From Haemaphysalis longicornis (lineage: Eukaryota; Arthropoda; Arachnida; Ixodida; Ixodidae): a DNA stretch of 64,000 bases. Numbering within the stretch: the first letter of the stretch is position 1; every line of letters begins with the position of its first letter. Made by a program: the position numbers and the translations under genes. Under the pieces are notes generated by a model. The model ran no database searches and was not told the origin of the DNA. It was given only the letters and a program-made list of their open reading frames with translations. This document shows, one piece after another, positions 46,621 through 57,589 of this stretch. Location of the stretch: assembly GCA_013339765.2 (NCBI GenBank), contig CM023453.1, positions 33,760,468 through 33,824,467 on the forward strand, read 5' to 3'.

Positions 46621-47254
46621 TTAATTAGATTCAAAACTTTTAATTTGACCTAATCTTGGCCACAAAATGCGTTGGTAGTATTCCACGCCACATTTCACGA
46701 CTGACGAAAGGTGCCCGTAATGACGTGGATCAGGTTTTAGGGGTATTGAGTATGCCAATATCGTGCGGTGATTCAATTGCTTGTGGAATATTTTGTAATG
46801 TACACCATGAACCCGGTATCAGCTCTGCACAGAGCGCTGCGAAGGCGTTTAGTTGTTTTGGTGTCATACTATGACACATCACGTATAATACCCTGATGAC
46901 AAGATGCTGCATCACTTTTTTACTTCTTAGACCAGATTTTCGGTCTTCCTTCGTGCATTTTTTTCCCCCCACTGTTGTCGGGAAAGAAATGAACAATAAA
47001 CTGTAACTGAAGCTCAAACTATAGGCCTGCTTAGCTCTTTAGCGATGCGAGTGAGCGTGTACGTGTACAATTTTGTCGCGGCCAACTCTGGTTCTTCTCA
47101 TTTATCCGCTGCGGAACCTGGCCGCTATAAAGTACCAGAATCCGATCGCTCTGCTTTCGTTATGCGCCAGTGCCGTATAAGCGTAATTGAACAACGTAGC
47201 TGCGAAGTTAACGTGTACATGACAACCGTGTATTCTGCAACGTCTTTGGATTTA
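46621..47254. other. Intronic DNA, possible LINE debris
   Basis: A minus-strand stretch at about 46740-46900 reads as KQLNAFAALCAELIPGSW followed by further protein-like sequence. It may be decayed LINE coding DNA, but I cannot place it. Confidence 0.3.
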
Positions 47255-47640
47255 GACCGGAGTCCTCCACAAAGCTACAAATTGGGCTGATGCATGCCCG
47301 TTTGACGTGTGCGCTACTGTTCCCCCGGTAATCTGGTAATAGAGTAATGTCATCCTCGTACTAAGAACATCTTCAATTTGGTATGTATCCGGGATTTTCA
47401 GAAGAGAAGTCATCCCCATGTTAAAAAGTAGAGATGATAGCACTGACCCCTGAGGGATACCGGTTCCGATTGTGTAATAAGGCCTTGGCCTTGTATTTTC
47501 ACAATGGGATCTTGTTACTGTGCGTTTATAGACGTTACGGTATATGTGGGAGAGCTCATGCTTATGGCGACCAAATTGTGTAGGATCAGATCGCTCGACT
47601 CGGCGTCAACAGCTTTTACGACTTACGTGCCGATAGCTGT
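47255..47640 (-). pseudogene. LINE reverse transcriptase remnant (I/R1-like)
   Basis: The minus strand encodes, across at least one frameshift, KAVDAESSDLILHNL (from KAFDxVxHxxIL), then HELSHIYRNVYKRTVTR, ENTRPRPYYTIGTGIPQGSV and LSSLLFNMGMTSLLK. GIPQGSVLSxLLFN is the diagnostic fingers/palm block of non-LTR reverse transcriptases. The catalytic YADD position has degenerated (STRM). The fragment is inactive, lies 540 bp upstream of coding exon 2 and is antisense to the host gene. Confidence 0.85.
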
Positions 47641-48180
47641 GCGCGCTTGCTGCTTTTCCATCGCTCAGTCATTATGACGTATTCAAGAAGCCCAGTGCCG
47701 GATGTAGCCAGCATTCTCCACTTTTATTAAAGATCTATCCATCCGTATGGGTCTTGATGAGGGCACGTAGAGATACAAGTTCGGGGTTGTTGCTAACAAA
47801 TTTCAGTGGCGAACAAACGAACTTTAGAAGCACCCGTTGCGTTGAGGTTGGGGCACCTGTTAAAACATCACATGATTCAAATATTGACAAAGTTTCGCTG
47901 CGCCGTCCTCAATAGTCAAAAACGCGACGCTGAAGCGGGCGCGCTGACGGATTTTAAACAAACTTGCTTTTAGCATGTCTTGCAAGCCTCACCATGGCCG
48001 GCACCACGCTCCCCCCATACTCGGCAGTTTCGTTCAAGCTTTTTCATCAATCTGAAGGTCAACCACTCATTGCATTTGTACAGATTAACAGCGACATCAT
48101 GCTACATACATCATTTCTCTCGCCATTGACAAGGCGGAGTACGCTGAGTGTGCCTCGCTCTCTTTCCCTCTCCCTCGCAG

Positions 48181-48448
48181 GCGCATGTTCCCCGCGTACA
48201 AGGTGCGCGTCTCCGGTCTGGACAAGAAGTCCAAGTACATCCTCCTGATGGACATTGTGGCCGCCGACGACTGTCGCTACAAGTTTCACAACAGCCGGTG
48301 GATGATCGCAGGCAAGGCCGACCCCGAGATGCCCAAGCGAATGTACATCCACCCGGACTCCCCGTCGACCGGGGAGCAGTGGATGCAGAAGGTGGTCTCT
48401 TTCCACAAGCTCAAGCTCACCAACAACATCTCCGACAAGCACGGCTTT
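48181..48448 (+). CDS. omb: T-box transcription factor, Tbx2/3/omb type, coding exon 2
   Basis: 268 nt that complete the split Arg codon and add 89 residues of the T-box. RMFPAYKVRVSGLDKKSKYI is followed by LLMDIVAADDCRYKFHNSRW, then MIAGKADPEMPKRMYIHPDS, the STGEQWM and FHKLKLTNN segments, and DKHGF at the end. Only a handful of positions differ from the vertebrate TBX2/TBX3 sequence as I remember it. The AADDCRYKFHNSRW and PDSPxTGEQWM blocks mark this subfamily rather than Brachyury, Tbx1, Tbx4/5 or Tbx20. The acceptor has a long pyrimidine tract before AG at 48179-48180. The donor GTGAGT starts at 48449 in phase 0. The remaining T-box (dimer interface and recognition helices) and the C-terminal repression region are outside the window. 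Confidence 0.97.
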
Positions 48449-49211
48449 GTGAGTAAACACCGCTTGCCTCACGTTGTATCGTTGACGCGTTCGCAGTAGG
48501 TGCCGGGATCTGGCATGTACAGCCTTTGTCAAATGTTTATGGGCCACGACAAGAATTGTTTGTCGTTCAGAAAACAAAGGCTTTCTGGATATTTTTGGCA
48601 TACCATATTCTAAATGTAGTCTTCCGCGTTGAATTCTTTGTGGCCTATAAACTTTTCGCGTGGCCCCAAAACTTTTGACCAAGAATGTACGTCCTTAATA
48701 ACGTGTTTGGTACACAAATCCAGGATCGCATGGCCTGGTGAATTATTCGGCGGTATTTCATTGGTTTCATTATATTTCTTTGGTACCACGCTGTGATTTG
48801 GGACAATGTACGGTTCTGTCAGGTTAGTATATTTTGTGAGCACCGTCGGTTCAGACATTGAATCTGATTCTGTTATTCGAAGCGTGCTCCCTCGTCACTC
48901 CACCCCTACGAAAGACGGAACGGGGAAAGTCCGGAAGCCCCAAGTGTCGATCAAGGGACTGGCGTCTCTATTTCTTTCCTTTCTCACTTTGGGGTCAGTG
49001 GCAGGTTTCGTACATCTTTGCCGGGCAGGTCGCGCCAAAACCTCGGGGATTGAGAGTGATGAGATAATCATCGTCAGGCATCGGAGGTAACTTTTGCTGA
49101 TTTTTTTTTTTCCGCACATATTCCTCGGTTCTGTACGGGTTCCAAAGATACATGGTTAACATTTACGCAACAACTATAGGCCAACAGTAACATTATTGAT
49201 GCGGCTCTCCT

Positions 49212-49600
49212 TCAACGTTGTTTAATTAAACAGTCTGAACGCTCTACCGCATGTTGCGGACCGTGAAGACATGGCTGATGTCGCTTGGTATACCACACGT
49301 TGGACACATGGGCCATGAGGTGAGCTTCAGCTTGTAATGCCACGCCGGAGACCATGCTGCATTCGTCCGGAATGACGCCTATGATTTTTTTCATTCCTTT
49401 AGTAACGCATGGCTGAAATCGTTGGTGCCAAAGGGACCTCAAATGGCCCGTGGTAGTGGGCTTTAAAATGCGCCTTACGCTTGGCACCACCGTCAAGAAG
49501 CAATAATATGAAAGTGCTTCACGGGCCAGTTTGTCAGTGGCTTCGTTCCCTAGAACGCGTACGTGTGAAGAAAGCCACTGAAAGCGAGTGGTAAGGCCGT
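49212..49600 (-). pseudogene. LINE RNase H domain remnant
   Basis: The minus-strand frame reads TTRFQWLSSHVRVLGNEATD, then KLAREALSYY and a further ~90 open codons. W-L-x-S-H-V-x-x-x-G-N-E-x-A-D-x-L-A is the C-terminal signature of the RNase H domain of I/R1-type LINEs, with Ala replaced by Thr before the Asp. The segment is uninterrupted for about 125 codons, so it is younger than the reverse transcriptase piece at 47.3 kb. Their order is wrong for a single insertion, so they are separate events. Confidence 0.8.
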
Positions 49601-49851
49601 TTTAACACCAGGGCTGTTTAAGCTTGAGCTTGGTCCGGTGGCGTTTCGCAAAAAATATACGAAGGAAAAATACCGAGCGCACGTGAGCGCGCGCCTCGCG
49701 AGGAGCACCTGGCGTCGTCCGGCTCGACCTTCGAGAGCACTCTGCCTAGCGTTCGTAATCTTTCGCGCGCTGTTCTCCTTGCCAGTTCACGTGTGCTCAC
49801 CCCTGAAGTGGGAAGCACAGACGCCGAGTTCGCGAAGCCGGTTATTGCGGC

Positions 49852-50025
49852 GGGTTCTAGCGCGTGCTAACGCGGTCCTCCTTGGGAGAGGTGTGAAAGC
49901 CTGCGGACAAAACGATCCGGTGCTGCCAGTCATGGAGAACTTTCAGCAACAAGTTCGGAAATTCATGTGAGGTGCAACAGCCGGGTCTCCTACGGAGGGA
50001 GAGGGGCCGCCAGTTCTGCTGTTTA
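49852..50025 (+). repeat. Interspersed repeat family Q, copy 2
   Basis: Plus-strand counterpart of 18696-18876, sharing gcggacaaaacgatccgg, gaggtgcaacagccgggtc and gagaggggccgcc. Roughly 85% identical by eye. Confidence 0.75.
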
Positions 50026-50439
50026 ATTGCAACACTAGTGCAAGCTGTGCCATTTTTTTTTTTTCTTGGCCGGCCGGACGAGACGTAAGCACCTTTGGAA
50101 GTCCTTCTTTTGCCAAACGGGCCCATGGATCATTAGACCGGACATATTGAGCCTTGTCCTCCGGTTTTCTAAGGACACAAGCCTATGGGACTCGTGGTAA
50201 TTTGACACAGATAGTTGCATGCTTTCAGGGCGTCGAATTGCCAGCACTCTGTACAAGGCTGGGTCCTTCTGTTCATTAACAATTCCCTCCCTTACTTATA
50301 GTTGCATTAGAGGGTGGCAGCTGGCATCCTGTTCCACTGAACACCCTCACGCAGGCGCGTGTAATCGAAAGCAATGAGGGAACATCCAGCAGAATAGTTG
50401 AATGAGCGGTGATCCTGTACGCAACCTAACAAGGGTATG

Positions 50440-51440
50440 AAGTGTGTGAAGCGTGCAGACTTCATCAGTCTCGGTTTTCCTCACCGTCGAAGGCGAGACT
50501 TATCGCAAACGCCGGGCGCAGATTCCCCGCTCCGTTCACCTGGCCGGCAGACTGCGGCAAGCACAGGCACGCACACGTCGAAGAAGGAGCGCGTGTATTG
50601 AAGCTCGCTCGTGTTTGCCCGAAACAGAGCATAAAGAGGCGCCGCCCGCCTCGAGGTTGTGCGGAGAGGCCGCCCGCCCCTCCATCGCGTGAGAGACCTC
50701 GTGTTTGCTCGTGCATCACGCATTGCTCCCCGAGCCTTCTCTTACCCGCGTAAAATCTCCGGAAAAACGACGCTGCCGCAACTGAGAGCAAACGCGCGCT
50801 CCTTAGGCCTAGTGCGCTTCTCCTTTGTTTTTTTTCAAGCGGCCTCGAAAAGTCCTCCGGGAATTGTTCTCTCCGTTTCCCTCCATCTTACCCATCGTCT
50901 ACCCGCGGGTAGATCTGAGACCGAGCTCTCACTACTCGCTCGTCTGTCCTGAGTCAACTGCGCGTGGGTCTCTTCACTGTGAGCTTTCGGATCGGGTTTA
51001 ATCTTCCGAAAGTCGGCTCCGCTTCTTCTTCGGCTTTCCCTTTCTTCCTCTTCCATTTCTGTTTTCTTTCTTTGAGTTTCCCGCGTTTCCCGTGCCGCGA
51101 GTATTCCCTCTCGTGCGAAAGGAACAGCGCTGTGGGCTTCAGCTCGTTCCCTTTTCGATCTCACGGCCCGGTGTTTGCGCGCCAGATGTGAGCCGAGATC
51201 TCGGCAGGTTGTTTGCGTCCGCCGCGGAGGTCCCTCGCTGCCTGTTCTCTCCGTGGACGTCCTCGTCTGCTCGTCGTGCTTTTGTTTGCGAGACGGTGTG
51301 CCGTGCTTTTCGAGCGTCGTACACAACTTAGCGGCCCTCGTGTGTGCTCGTCCACGTTGGCGCTCTCGTGCGGCGGCGCCTGTGATGGTTCGAGCGGCCA
51401 TGACACTTTGGTGTCCTCTTGAGAAGACCAACTGGTTTGT
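50440..51440. promoter_or_regulatory. CpG-rich islet in intron 2, ~2 kb downstream of exon 2
   Basis: About 1 kb of GC-, CpG- and pyrimidine-rich DNA, clearly different from its flanks and comparable to the promoter island at 11.5-12.9 kb. Overlapping frames of 130-200 codons on both strands are Arg/Ser/Glu-rich and unrecognised. It is a candidate regulatory island, alternative promoter, or promoter of an unannotated transcript. Confidence 0.35.
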
Positions 51441-52768
51441 GTCGGTGGAAGGTTTCAGCGGGCAGGTGCGAGGATATGCCGCTCGGAGTTTCAGCTGTCT
51501 TGCTGCAGTTAAAGGATTGAGGACATTGTCGTATTCCGTATATGTTCTTAAGTTAAGCGGAAGTCTTCGTTGTTGACTGCGAATTTTGTGTACTGCGTAA
51601 TGAGCACGTCAGTTACGAGGAAACTTCGCCAAGCCAGGCAGTTTTCACAAGCACACTCGTCAAACGCCTCGCTTTGTTTTGTCGTCAACACCTCGTCAGT
51701 GTCCGAGCCGTTTGTTTATTTTTGTTGTTTGGAGAAAATAAATCGTCTCGACGCTGTGCATGTACTCTTAGTTGCGCCCTCGATAACGCCCCATATATAA
51801 GCGGTGCGCAGTCCCAATTCCGTGATATAAACGACTCTGACAGATACATTTTCGGTGACGTCATCGTGAGTGTATATATACTTACGAGCCGACGCGTGTT
51901 CTGTCGACGTAAGCCGTCGTGCAGCCGAAAAATGCCGTTTTCAATTCAATTAACATCACTTCATTTGTTTGTTGGGCATGTAGGTGCCGAAATGTCGACT
52001 CGGAGAAGTAAAAAGGAGATTTATTTCCTGACAAGGCCTCCACTCCCCATGAAACACAATGAATAGCACAGGAAGCCTCTGATAATGTTATGTAACTATA
52101 TAACGAAACATTTCTAAGCGCCCCCCAAAACCCTGTACGCCAAATGGAGAAAAAATGGAGATATATGCGGCAACTACTACCACATCAAGCGCTGTTTTCT
52201 GTTATGAACGATGTATGGACGCATGTTCACGCATTTTCTGTTGTTGCGGAAAGTTCTATTTTAGCAACGAGCCTATTTAACAGCGTATTTTTTTGTTGTT
52301 GTTGTTACAAATGGAAAGTTTGACGTAAGTCAGGGGTGCCAAGCTGAACCCTATTTTTGAAGTCCCGTCTAGAGTTTAATGTCTACCGACCGCTTTACAC
52401 TCTAAGCGTTGGTCAGTAGGGAAATATCATCGCTTATTTATTTTTATTTTTCTTGCATGTGTCGTGAGTGTCAATCTCGCTAGCCCGATCATTGCACGCA
52501 GCGTAGTGTCAATGGTATATCGGGAGGTGCTCCTATTTTGATTACTCCTCCGTAGTGCTTCGAGCACCGAGCCCACGCGGGCTGTCCGCTTATAGTCGAG
52601 GTATTAAGCAACCTACAGATACACGCGTCATATTTTGTAACGTGAGCTACACTGGTCGAGGTTGAGCAGTTTCGCGTGGCTCCTGGAGAGCCGTGCTACG
52701 AATACGCGAGGAGCGGTGACGTCTCACCGCGCACACTGCAGCTGGCGCGCCGGAGCCGCCGCCGCCGC
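51441..52768. other. Intronic DNA, nothing recognised
   Basis: A tttgttgttgttgttac tract is at about 52290; no gene seen. Confidence 0.45.
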
Positions 52769-52820
52769 GATTGGATTGGATTGGATTGGATTAAATTGGA
52801 TTGGATTGGATTGGATTGGA
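52769..52820. repeat. (ATTGG)n pentanucleotide array
   Basis: Ten ATTGG units with one ATTAA variant, following a short GCC run. The complement is CCAAT, the same pentamer that dominates part of the 23.3-kb insertion. Confidence 0.9.
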
Positions 52821-53648
52821 AATCATGTTAGCAGCAGTAAGCATGATAATCTGCTAATCCTAGACAACCAGGAAAGCTAAGAATAACCAGCTGAACTTTA
52901 GCTCACGCTATACGTATATCCTGGCATAGCCGAGCTAAGCCACTGCTAATTTTTCTGCTGCCAACGTGAGCATCCGACGCGACTTCGCGCGAGCTCGTCT
53001 CTCGTCAAGGTTCACACCGAGCCCGGCGCTGCCGTATGTAATCAGGTGGCCTCCTTATAAACGCGTGAGCGCCACCGTATTATAGCCAGCCCGTATACCG
53101 AACACGCGCGGCTCCCCCTCCGCCGCCCTCTCGTTCTCGTGAGGAGGACTTCGAAGGTTGACTCCTTTTCGCTCGCGTGCAGACGTCAGCCAAAAGCGGA
53201 CCCCCTACGAAGGCGCGGTATACACTTGAAGTTGACGCAGACACGTGGCGGCGGTATTGTGCTCTTGTATACATACGGAGCAGCAGCGGCAGCGGCAGGC
53301 ATGCGCTCGTGTTTGTTTGCATTGCTCCGCGCACCAGCGCCTCTCCGTGGGCGGCCGCCACGGAAGTAGAGGACGGCCGCTGAGTGAGCTGTCCTCGACG
53401 AGTAGGTCTCTCCTCCGGTGTAGGCGCACCTGCCGGCGACAACGGTGACGCCGAAAGGGTTGCGAGTCGTCTTTCCCGAAAGCGCTGGATGGCTGAGTGG
53501 AACAGGTGTTGACCTCAACCTGCACGCGCAAGTGATCAGTGCGGAGCCGATGTGCAACCGTCGCACTTCCGAAACTATTGCCCCTCGCGTACAAATGCAT
53601 GTAAGGCCCCCTGTACTTCCCGGAAGCCAGTTACTTTTGGAAGTAATA
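52821..53648. other. GC-rich intronic DNA, no gene supported
   Basis: Overlapping minus-strand frames of 120-167 codons at 53080-53690 share no recognisable domain. Confidence 0.4.
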
Positions 53649-54241
53649 CAGTCGAACCTCGGTATAACGAAGTAGCATCCGGGCAGCAAATTAGTTCGTT
53701 ATATCCGATATTCGTTATAACAGTAGAGGTAAAAATCGGCTGCAAAAAAATCGACAATCTGGCTCGCGCAAAACTACTTGATACAAAAATGCACTTTTTG
53801 AGGCTTCCAACCCTCTGTAAACAAGGTAACCCTTACCTTTCTCCTTGTTGCATTTCAAGCTGAACGAGCCGGAACATGAGTACGTCAAATTACAACAAAA
53901 CAAGGTTAAATTGACAAAACAAGCATGAATCTTGATTGATTTGGTGAAGGATGTGATCTTCATCCGGTGGCTGCTCAGAGAAGGATGGAGTTTTCCACAG
54001 TGTCCACGAACAAAAGGGCCTTTATACTTCTGCGGATGCCGGAGGGTTTTTCCAAGCAGCTTCTCAGCCTCCTGGTCAAATATTTCTTCGTTCTATCCGA
54101 TATCGCGCGTGGCTCACAGTTTCAGTTTCGTTATAAAGAATAAGTGCCTTTAAAATAAAGCGTTACCAACCAAAGGTCGTATTTAGTTCGCTATAGCCGA
54201 TAATTCGCTACATCAATGTTCGTTATAACGAGGATAAACTG
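53649..54241. mobile_element. TA-flanked MITE, pogo/Tigger-like ends
   Basis: TA occurs at 53647-53648 and 54242-54243. The left end CAGTCGAACCTCGGTATAAC is mirrored by the right end (its complement reads CAGTTTATCCTCGTTATAAC), with further cgttata(a/t) motifs inside both ends. A TA duplication with CAG...CTG termini is typical of the pogo/Tigger branch of Tc1/mariner. The 590-bp body lacks a recognisable transposase. Confidence 0.75.
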
Positions 54242-54538
54242 TAACTGTTAATGGTCAATGTTTTTTGCTGACGCAGCAGAAAAATATATTGCACTAAAAC
54301 TGCTCATTAAAGCGAAGCTTTCGATTTCTCACTGATGGTGTCCATGCGCACCACAAAACACACTCCAGAGAACCAACTTTCCCTGACGACGATGAGGATC
54401 GTTGAAGCGCCTCAAGAAAAAACGCTTCCAGTGGTCAGAATCAAACCTGGACTCCTTGAGCCATTCCTACACGGTCGAAGAACTTTGTATTAGAGAGGAG
54501 GGGCGCATGGACGTGCAAAATCAGACAGAAACATTTAC

Positions 54539-54780
54539 GCCCCTCCGTCTAACGGCGATGATGGTTCAACACGAAGCTTTCTTCGTGCTAAGTCAAATGG
54601 CAAAGGGTCAAGGTCAAAACCGCTGCCATGAAAAGTCCAACTGCGTCCGAGTCAAAGTCAAAGCTAAGCGAGTCAGTCCAAACCGTCTGCGAGTCAAAGT
54701 CCAAACTCGGACGCGAACCAAAAAGTCCCTCACGAGAAAAATTGGAATTCAACCACCGTCGTCGTTAGACGGAGGGGTGC
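54539..54780. mobile_element. Foldback with 28-30-bp inverted ends around short tandem repeats
   Basis: gcccctccgtctaacggcga at 54539 is mirrored by the complement of cgtcgttagacggaggggtgc ending at 54780. The interior has many variants of gtcaaa/gtccaa in direct order (54590-54730). The 135-codon frame across it is a product of these repeats. Confidence 0.6.
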
Positions 54781-54784
54781 ATTA

Positions 54785-56139
54785 TTTTCCCACTTGGCTA
54801 TGGGTTTAATTCAGAGAATGAGCACAACGTTAGGAGCAATTTTCTGATAAAAGGAGCACCTGTACATATACGGTAGTTAAGAAGTCTCTGCCCGAAATGC
54901 GACTACACTGCGGTGCTATTTAATGATAAATTACCTGTATTAATGCCAAAAAGAATTTCCGCATAGACCGCGCGCGTTCCCTTGTTTCGTTTAAAATGCA
55001 CCACGCTGCACATAATAAGAAAAGTATTTTTAAACATCAATTTAAAGATGTCGTATTTTTAAACATGACGTTTCCGTTACATGTATGTTTTCTTCCTGCT
55101 TCCGTGCGTTGCTCAACTCTAGGTTTTGTTGTGATACTGATTTCACTGCCTGTAGCGCTTTTATTTTTATTGAAATTGTTTACGCTGCTCAAAGAGGTTC
55201 CCCTGCCCGAAAATTTTAAAATTCGGGGCTCCCTTTGCGCAGTCATGTGAGCTCTTTTCACTCTATCCTCAACGTGAAACGGACTTGGTCCTCAACAAGA
55301 ATACCTGAATTACGAGCCTCTAAAAAAATATGTGTTGCGCTAAAGTAAGCCGTCCACACGCAACTATTGAAGTAGTCAGCCAGGACGTCAGCCAGCTGAA
55401 GCGCAGCGAACAGCACCGCAGGCGTTTCTTCTTTTCTCATCTTTTTTTTTTTCCTTTTTTTGTATATCGATCACCAACCGCGCATTGAGAAAGTAAAGAA
55501 ATTTAGGGTAGAACAAAAAGAAAAGTAAAGCAAGGAGCGCCATCAACTTCCGTCTATGAAACGCCGGGCTCTTTTCGAGCAGCCAATAAACGCGAGGCAT
55601 AAACGCGGTGGGCAAGCAAGCCCACCTACACTGCAGGGCCGACGAGTTTACCACCAGGTCGATGCAGCTGACGACCTTATGCAAGACTGCCTGCTTTAAA
55701 TACCAGCGCCGGCCGCTTTAGAGGGCCGCCTTCTACAGATACGTGCGGAATGCCGGAAGAGCACGGCACATGGTAATCGATGAAGTTAGGGTCACCGTGC
55801 CTCCTCACCCTGTCACCTTCCCCATCAATACATTCGGAGGCGTACACGTACTTCATGATAACATACATGCAAAAGCGGTTGTGGCACAACGAAGAGAGAG
55901 ATACGAAGGGGGGGGGGGGGGGGGGGGGGCTTTTTATTGAAGTAGCAGAGAGGATTGCCATATACAGTCGCCTGCATGCTTCTCTGCTGAAGATTGGGGA
56001 TGAAAGAAGAAAAGACCAAAAAAAGAGCTGGGCAGGAAAGAAGAAAAAAACGGCCGTGGACTTACATGACGGACTTGCACGCGCTTGTTTTTTGTTCTGA
56101 GGTTGGACCACGTTTTTTACAGTTTCTAAATTAGGCCAC
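54785..56139. other. Intronic DNA with a 22-G homopolymer
   Basis: No gene seen. The G run occupies 55908-55929. Confidence 0.5.
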
Positions 56140-56480
56140 TATTATCCAAATAAGAGAATAGGCTCATCAGAGCTTGGCGCTGCTTTGAGGGACAAGTGAA
56201 TGGTCCTGCGCTAATCTTGAGCTCGGTGTCTTCAAGAAAGCGCGGCCTATAGGCCGTGCATTCCGATGAAATTTGTTCAATTGTTTCAACACATGAACAA
56301 TTATCGCAGAAGGGGCTACGGCGTTACTCCAAGGCGAAATACGTAACTGTTTGTGTAGGCACAGTTCAGACGTAGATACAACAAAAAGATGCGCTGAGCA
56401 GCAAGTCTAAAGAAGAGGCAGTCTGGAGCAGAGCACAGTTCGACGGAGGTGACGGTGTTCGTCGCGCCTTTAACCCCCAA
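56140..56480 (-). pseudogene. LINE C-terminal (Cys/His) remnant
   Basis: The minus strand reads ELCLHKQLRISPW, then CDNCSCVETIEQISSEC, TAYRPRFLED and a short terminal segment. The LRxxxxxSxxCxxC...ET.x(2)H/Q.x(3)C..Y...R pattern is the RNase-H-adjacent zinc-knuckle tail of I/R1-type LINEs. It has frameshifts and is inactive. Confidence 0.65.
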
Positions 56481-56597
56481 ATAAGCACGTTAATGGCCGT
56501 TGCAACAGCTTTTTTGTGGCTTCTTAGAGGACTCTGGAATATGAGCTCAGTTTGTGACTCGGGTCTTCCTCTCTATTTGAAGTGCGCGCGTGGCATT

Positions 56598-56740
56598 ACT
56601 AATGCCATTGAATGACATTACGAAGCATTAAATGCGCTAATTCGCTAGTGCTTTTAATGCTATAGTAAACATTAAAAAGCACTAATTCCCTTACTAAGCA
56701 TTAAATGCAAAGCGCGAAGTTCGCGTTTCGCATTTAATGC
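56598..56740. repeat. Self-complementary gcattaaatgc-rich segment
   Basis: Variants of cattaaatgc and agtgcttttaatgc recur in both orientations. The clearest hairpin pairs 56698-56718 with 56720-56740 (gcattaaatgcaaagcgcga and its near-complement). Confidence 0.6.
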
Positions 56741-57087
56741 TCACGTTATCTTCTCAAACCGTTTGAATTAGCAAGCCCAGCTCTGCGCCGAGTTGGCTTT
56801 TCAGTATATCCTACAGGCGTTAATTAAGCCAGTAACTGGCATCACACATTATACTTCTCAGCTAATGTAAGCGCCGGAAATTTGTGTGCAATATTGCCGC
56901 GAACCATGCATTGGGTTTATTTGTGTTTTGCTTTTACCGCCCGGCTGCGCCGGTCTGTGTTATCTCTGTGCCAAGGGAAGCGCGTGTTCCATTCTTTCTT
57001 TCTGTTCCGCATGTGTTATCTGTTCTGATAGGGAGAGCATTCCGATCTAACGTGAACAGCCCAGAATAATCTTCTTGGATCTACAAT

Positions 57088-57340
57088 GTTCTAGATGTGA
57101 ATCGACGGTTCGAGAACCACGCGCGCCGAAAGATAAAAAGCCTGCAGAGCAGACGCCGGGGTATTCGACTCGCCGTAGCTCGCATGCGTACGTCACTTTG
57201 TTGACTGCTGCTTCGCCGCATCTGTATTCTTTGAGTTGTTAGGGGAGCACAAGTTCGCGCCAATAAACGTGTTTTCCTCGAAGACAACTGCGTCGTCTGT
57301 GGCTTCGTGACAATATACGTTCCGTGCACACAAACCATCC
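57088..57340 (-). mobile_element. Probable solo LTR (Gypsy-like)
   Basis: On the plus strand it holds a TATA-like aagataaaaagcctgcag, downstream tcgccgcatctgtattct, then agttcgcgccaataaacg with a polyadenylation signal, and gtggcttcgtgacaatatac. That order (TATA, transcription start region, AATAAA) is the U3-R-U5 layout of an LTR. From memory it resembles tick Gypsy LTRs. Boundaries are approximate, no internal retroviral-like region adjoins it, and the orientation is more likely plus than minus given the signals. Confidence 0.45.
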
Positions 57341-57589
57341 CATTAAATTATTTTGTTCGTGACTAATATTTGTAATTCAATGTGAGGCATGTGCAGGACA
57401 AGATACACAAGGTAGACGAGAGCACCAATTGAGCCGGTTTAAATGAATAAATTTCGTTCCTATTGATCATGTAGGCTACCAAATTAGTAGGCAACCTTGT
57501 GTCACCGATTGAGCACGATTGTGAGTTTCCAGTCACGATGAATTTTCTTTTTCCTCTCCTACCGGCCTGCCTCATGCACTATCGCTGTG

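Larger units (their letters stand above)
12910..48180 (+). other. Intron 1 of the T-box gene (35,271 bp)
   Basis: Runs from the GTGAGT donor at 12910 to the acceptor at 48179-48180, where tctctttccctctccctcgc supplies a strong pyrimidine tract before AG. It is a phase-2 intron, splitting an Arg codon. No other coding exon is visible inside. It is filled with the interspersed repeats, microsatellites and GC-rich islets listed separately. Long introns in developmental regulators commonly hold enhancers; none can be pinpointed by eye here. Confidence 0.9.

Noticed and set aside
48059..48682. 207-codon minus-strand open frame over exon 2
   Set aside because: It is the antisense shadow of the T-box exon, whose codon pattern keeps the opposite strand open.
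50835..51431. 198-codon minus-strand open frame
   Set aside because: Arg/Glu-rich product of a pyrimidine-rich CpG island; no similarity recognised.
53484..53560. tRNA-Leu/Ser-like start (ggatggctgagtgg)
   Set aside because: No B box or pairing T-arm follows.
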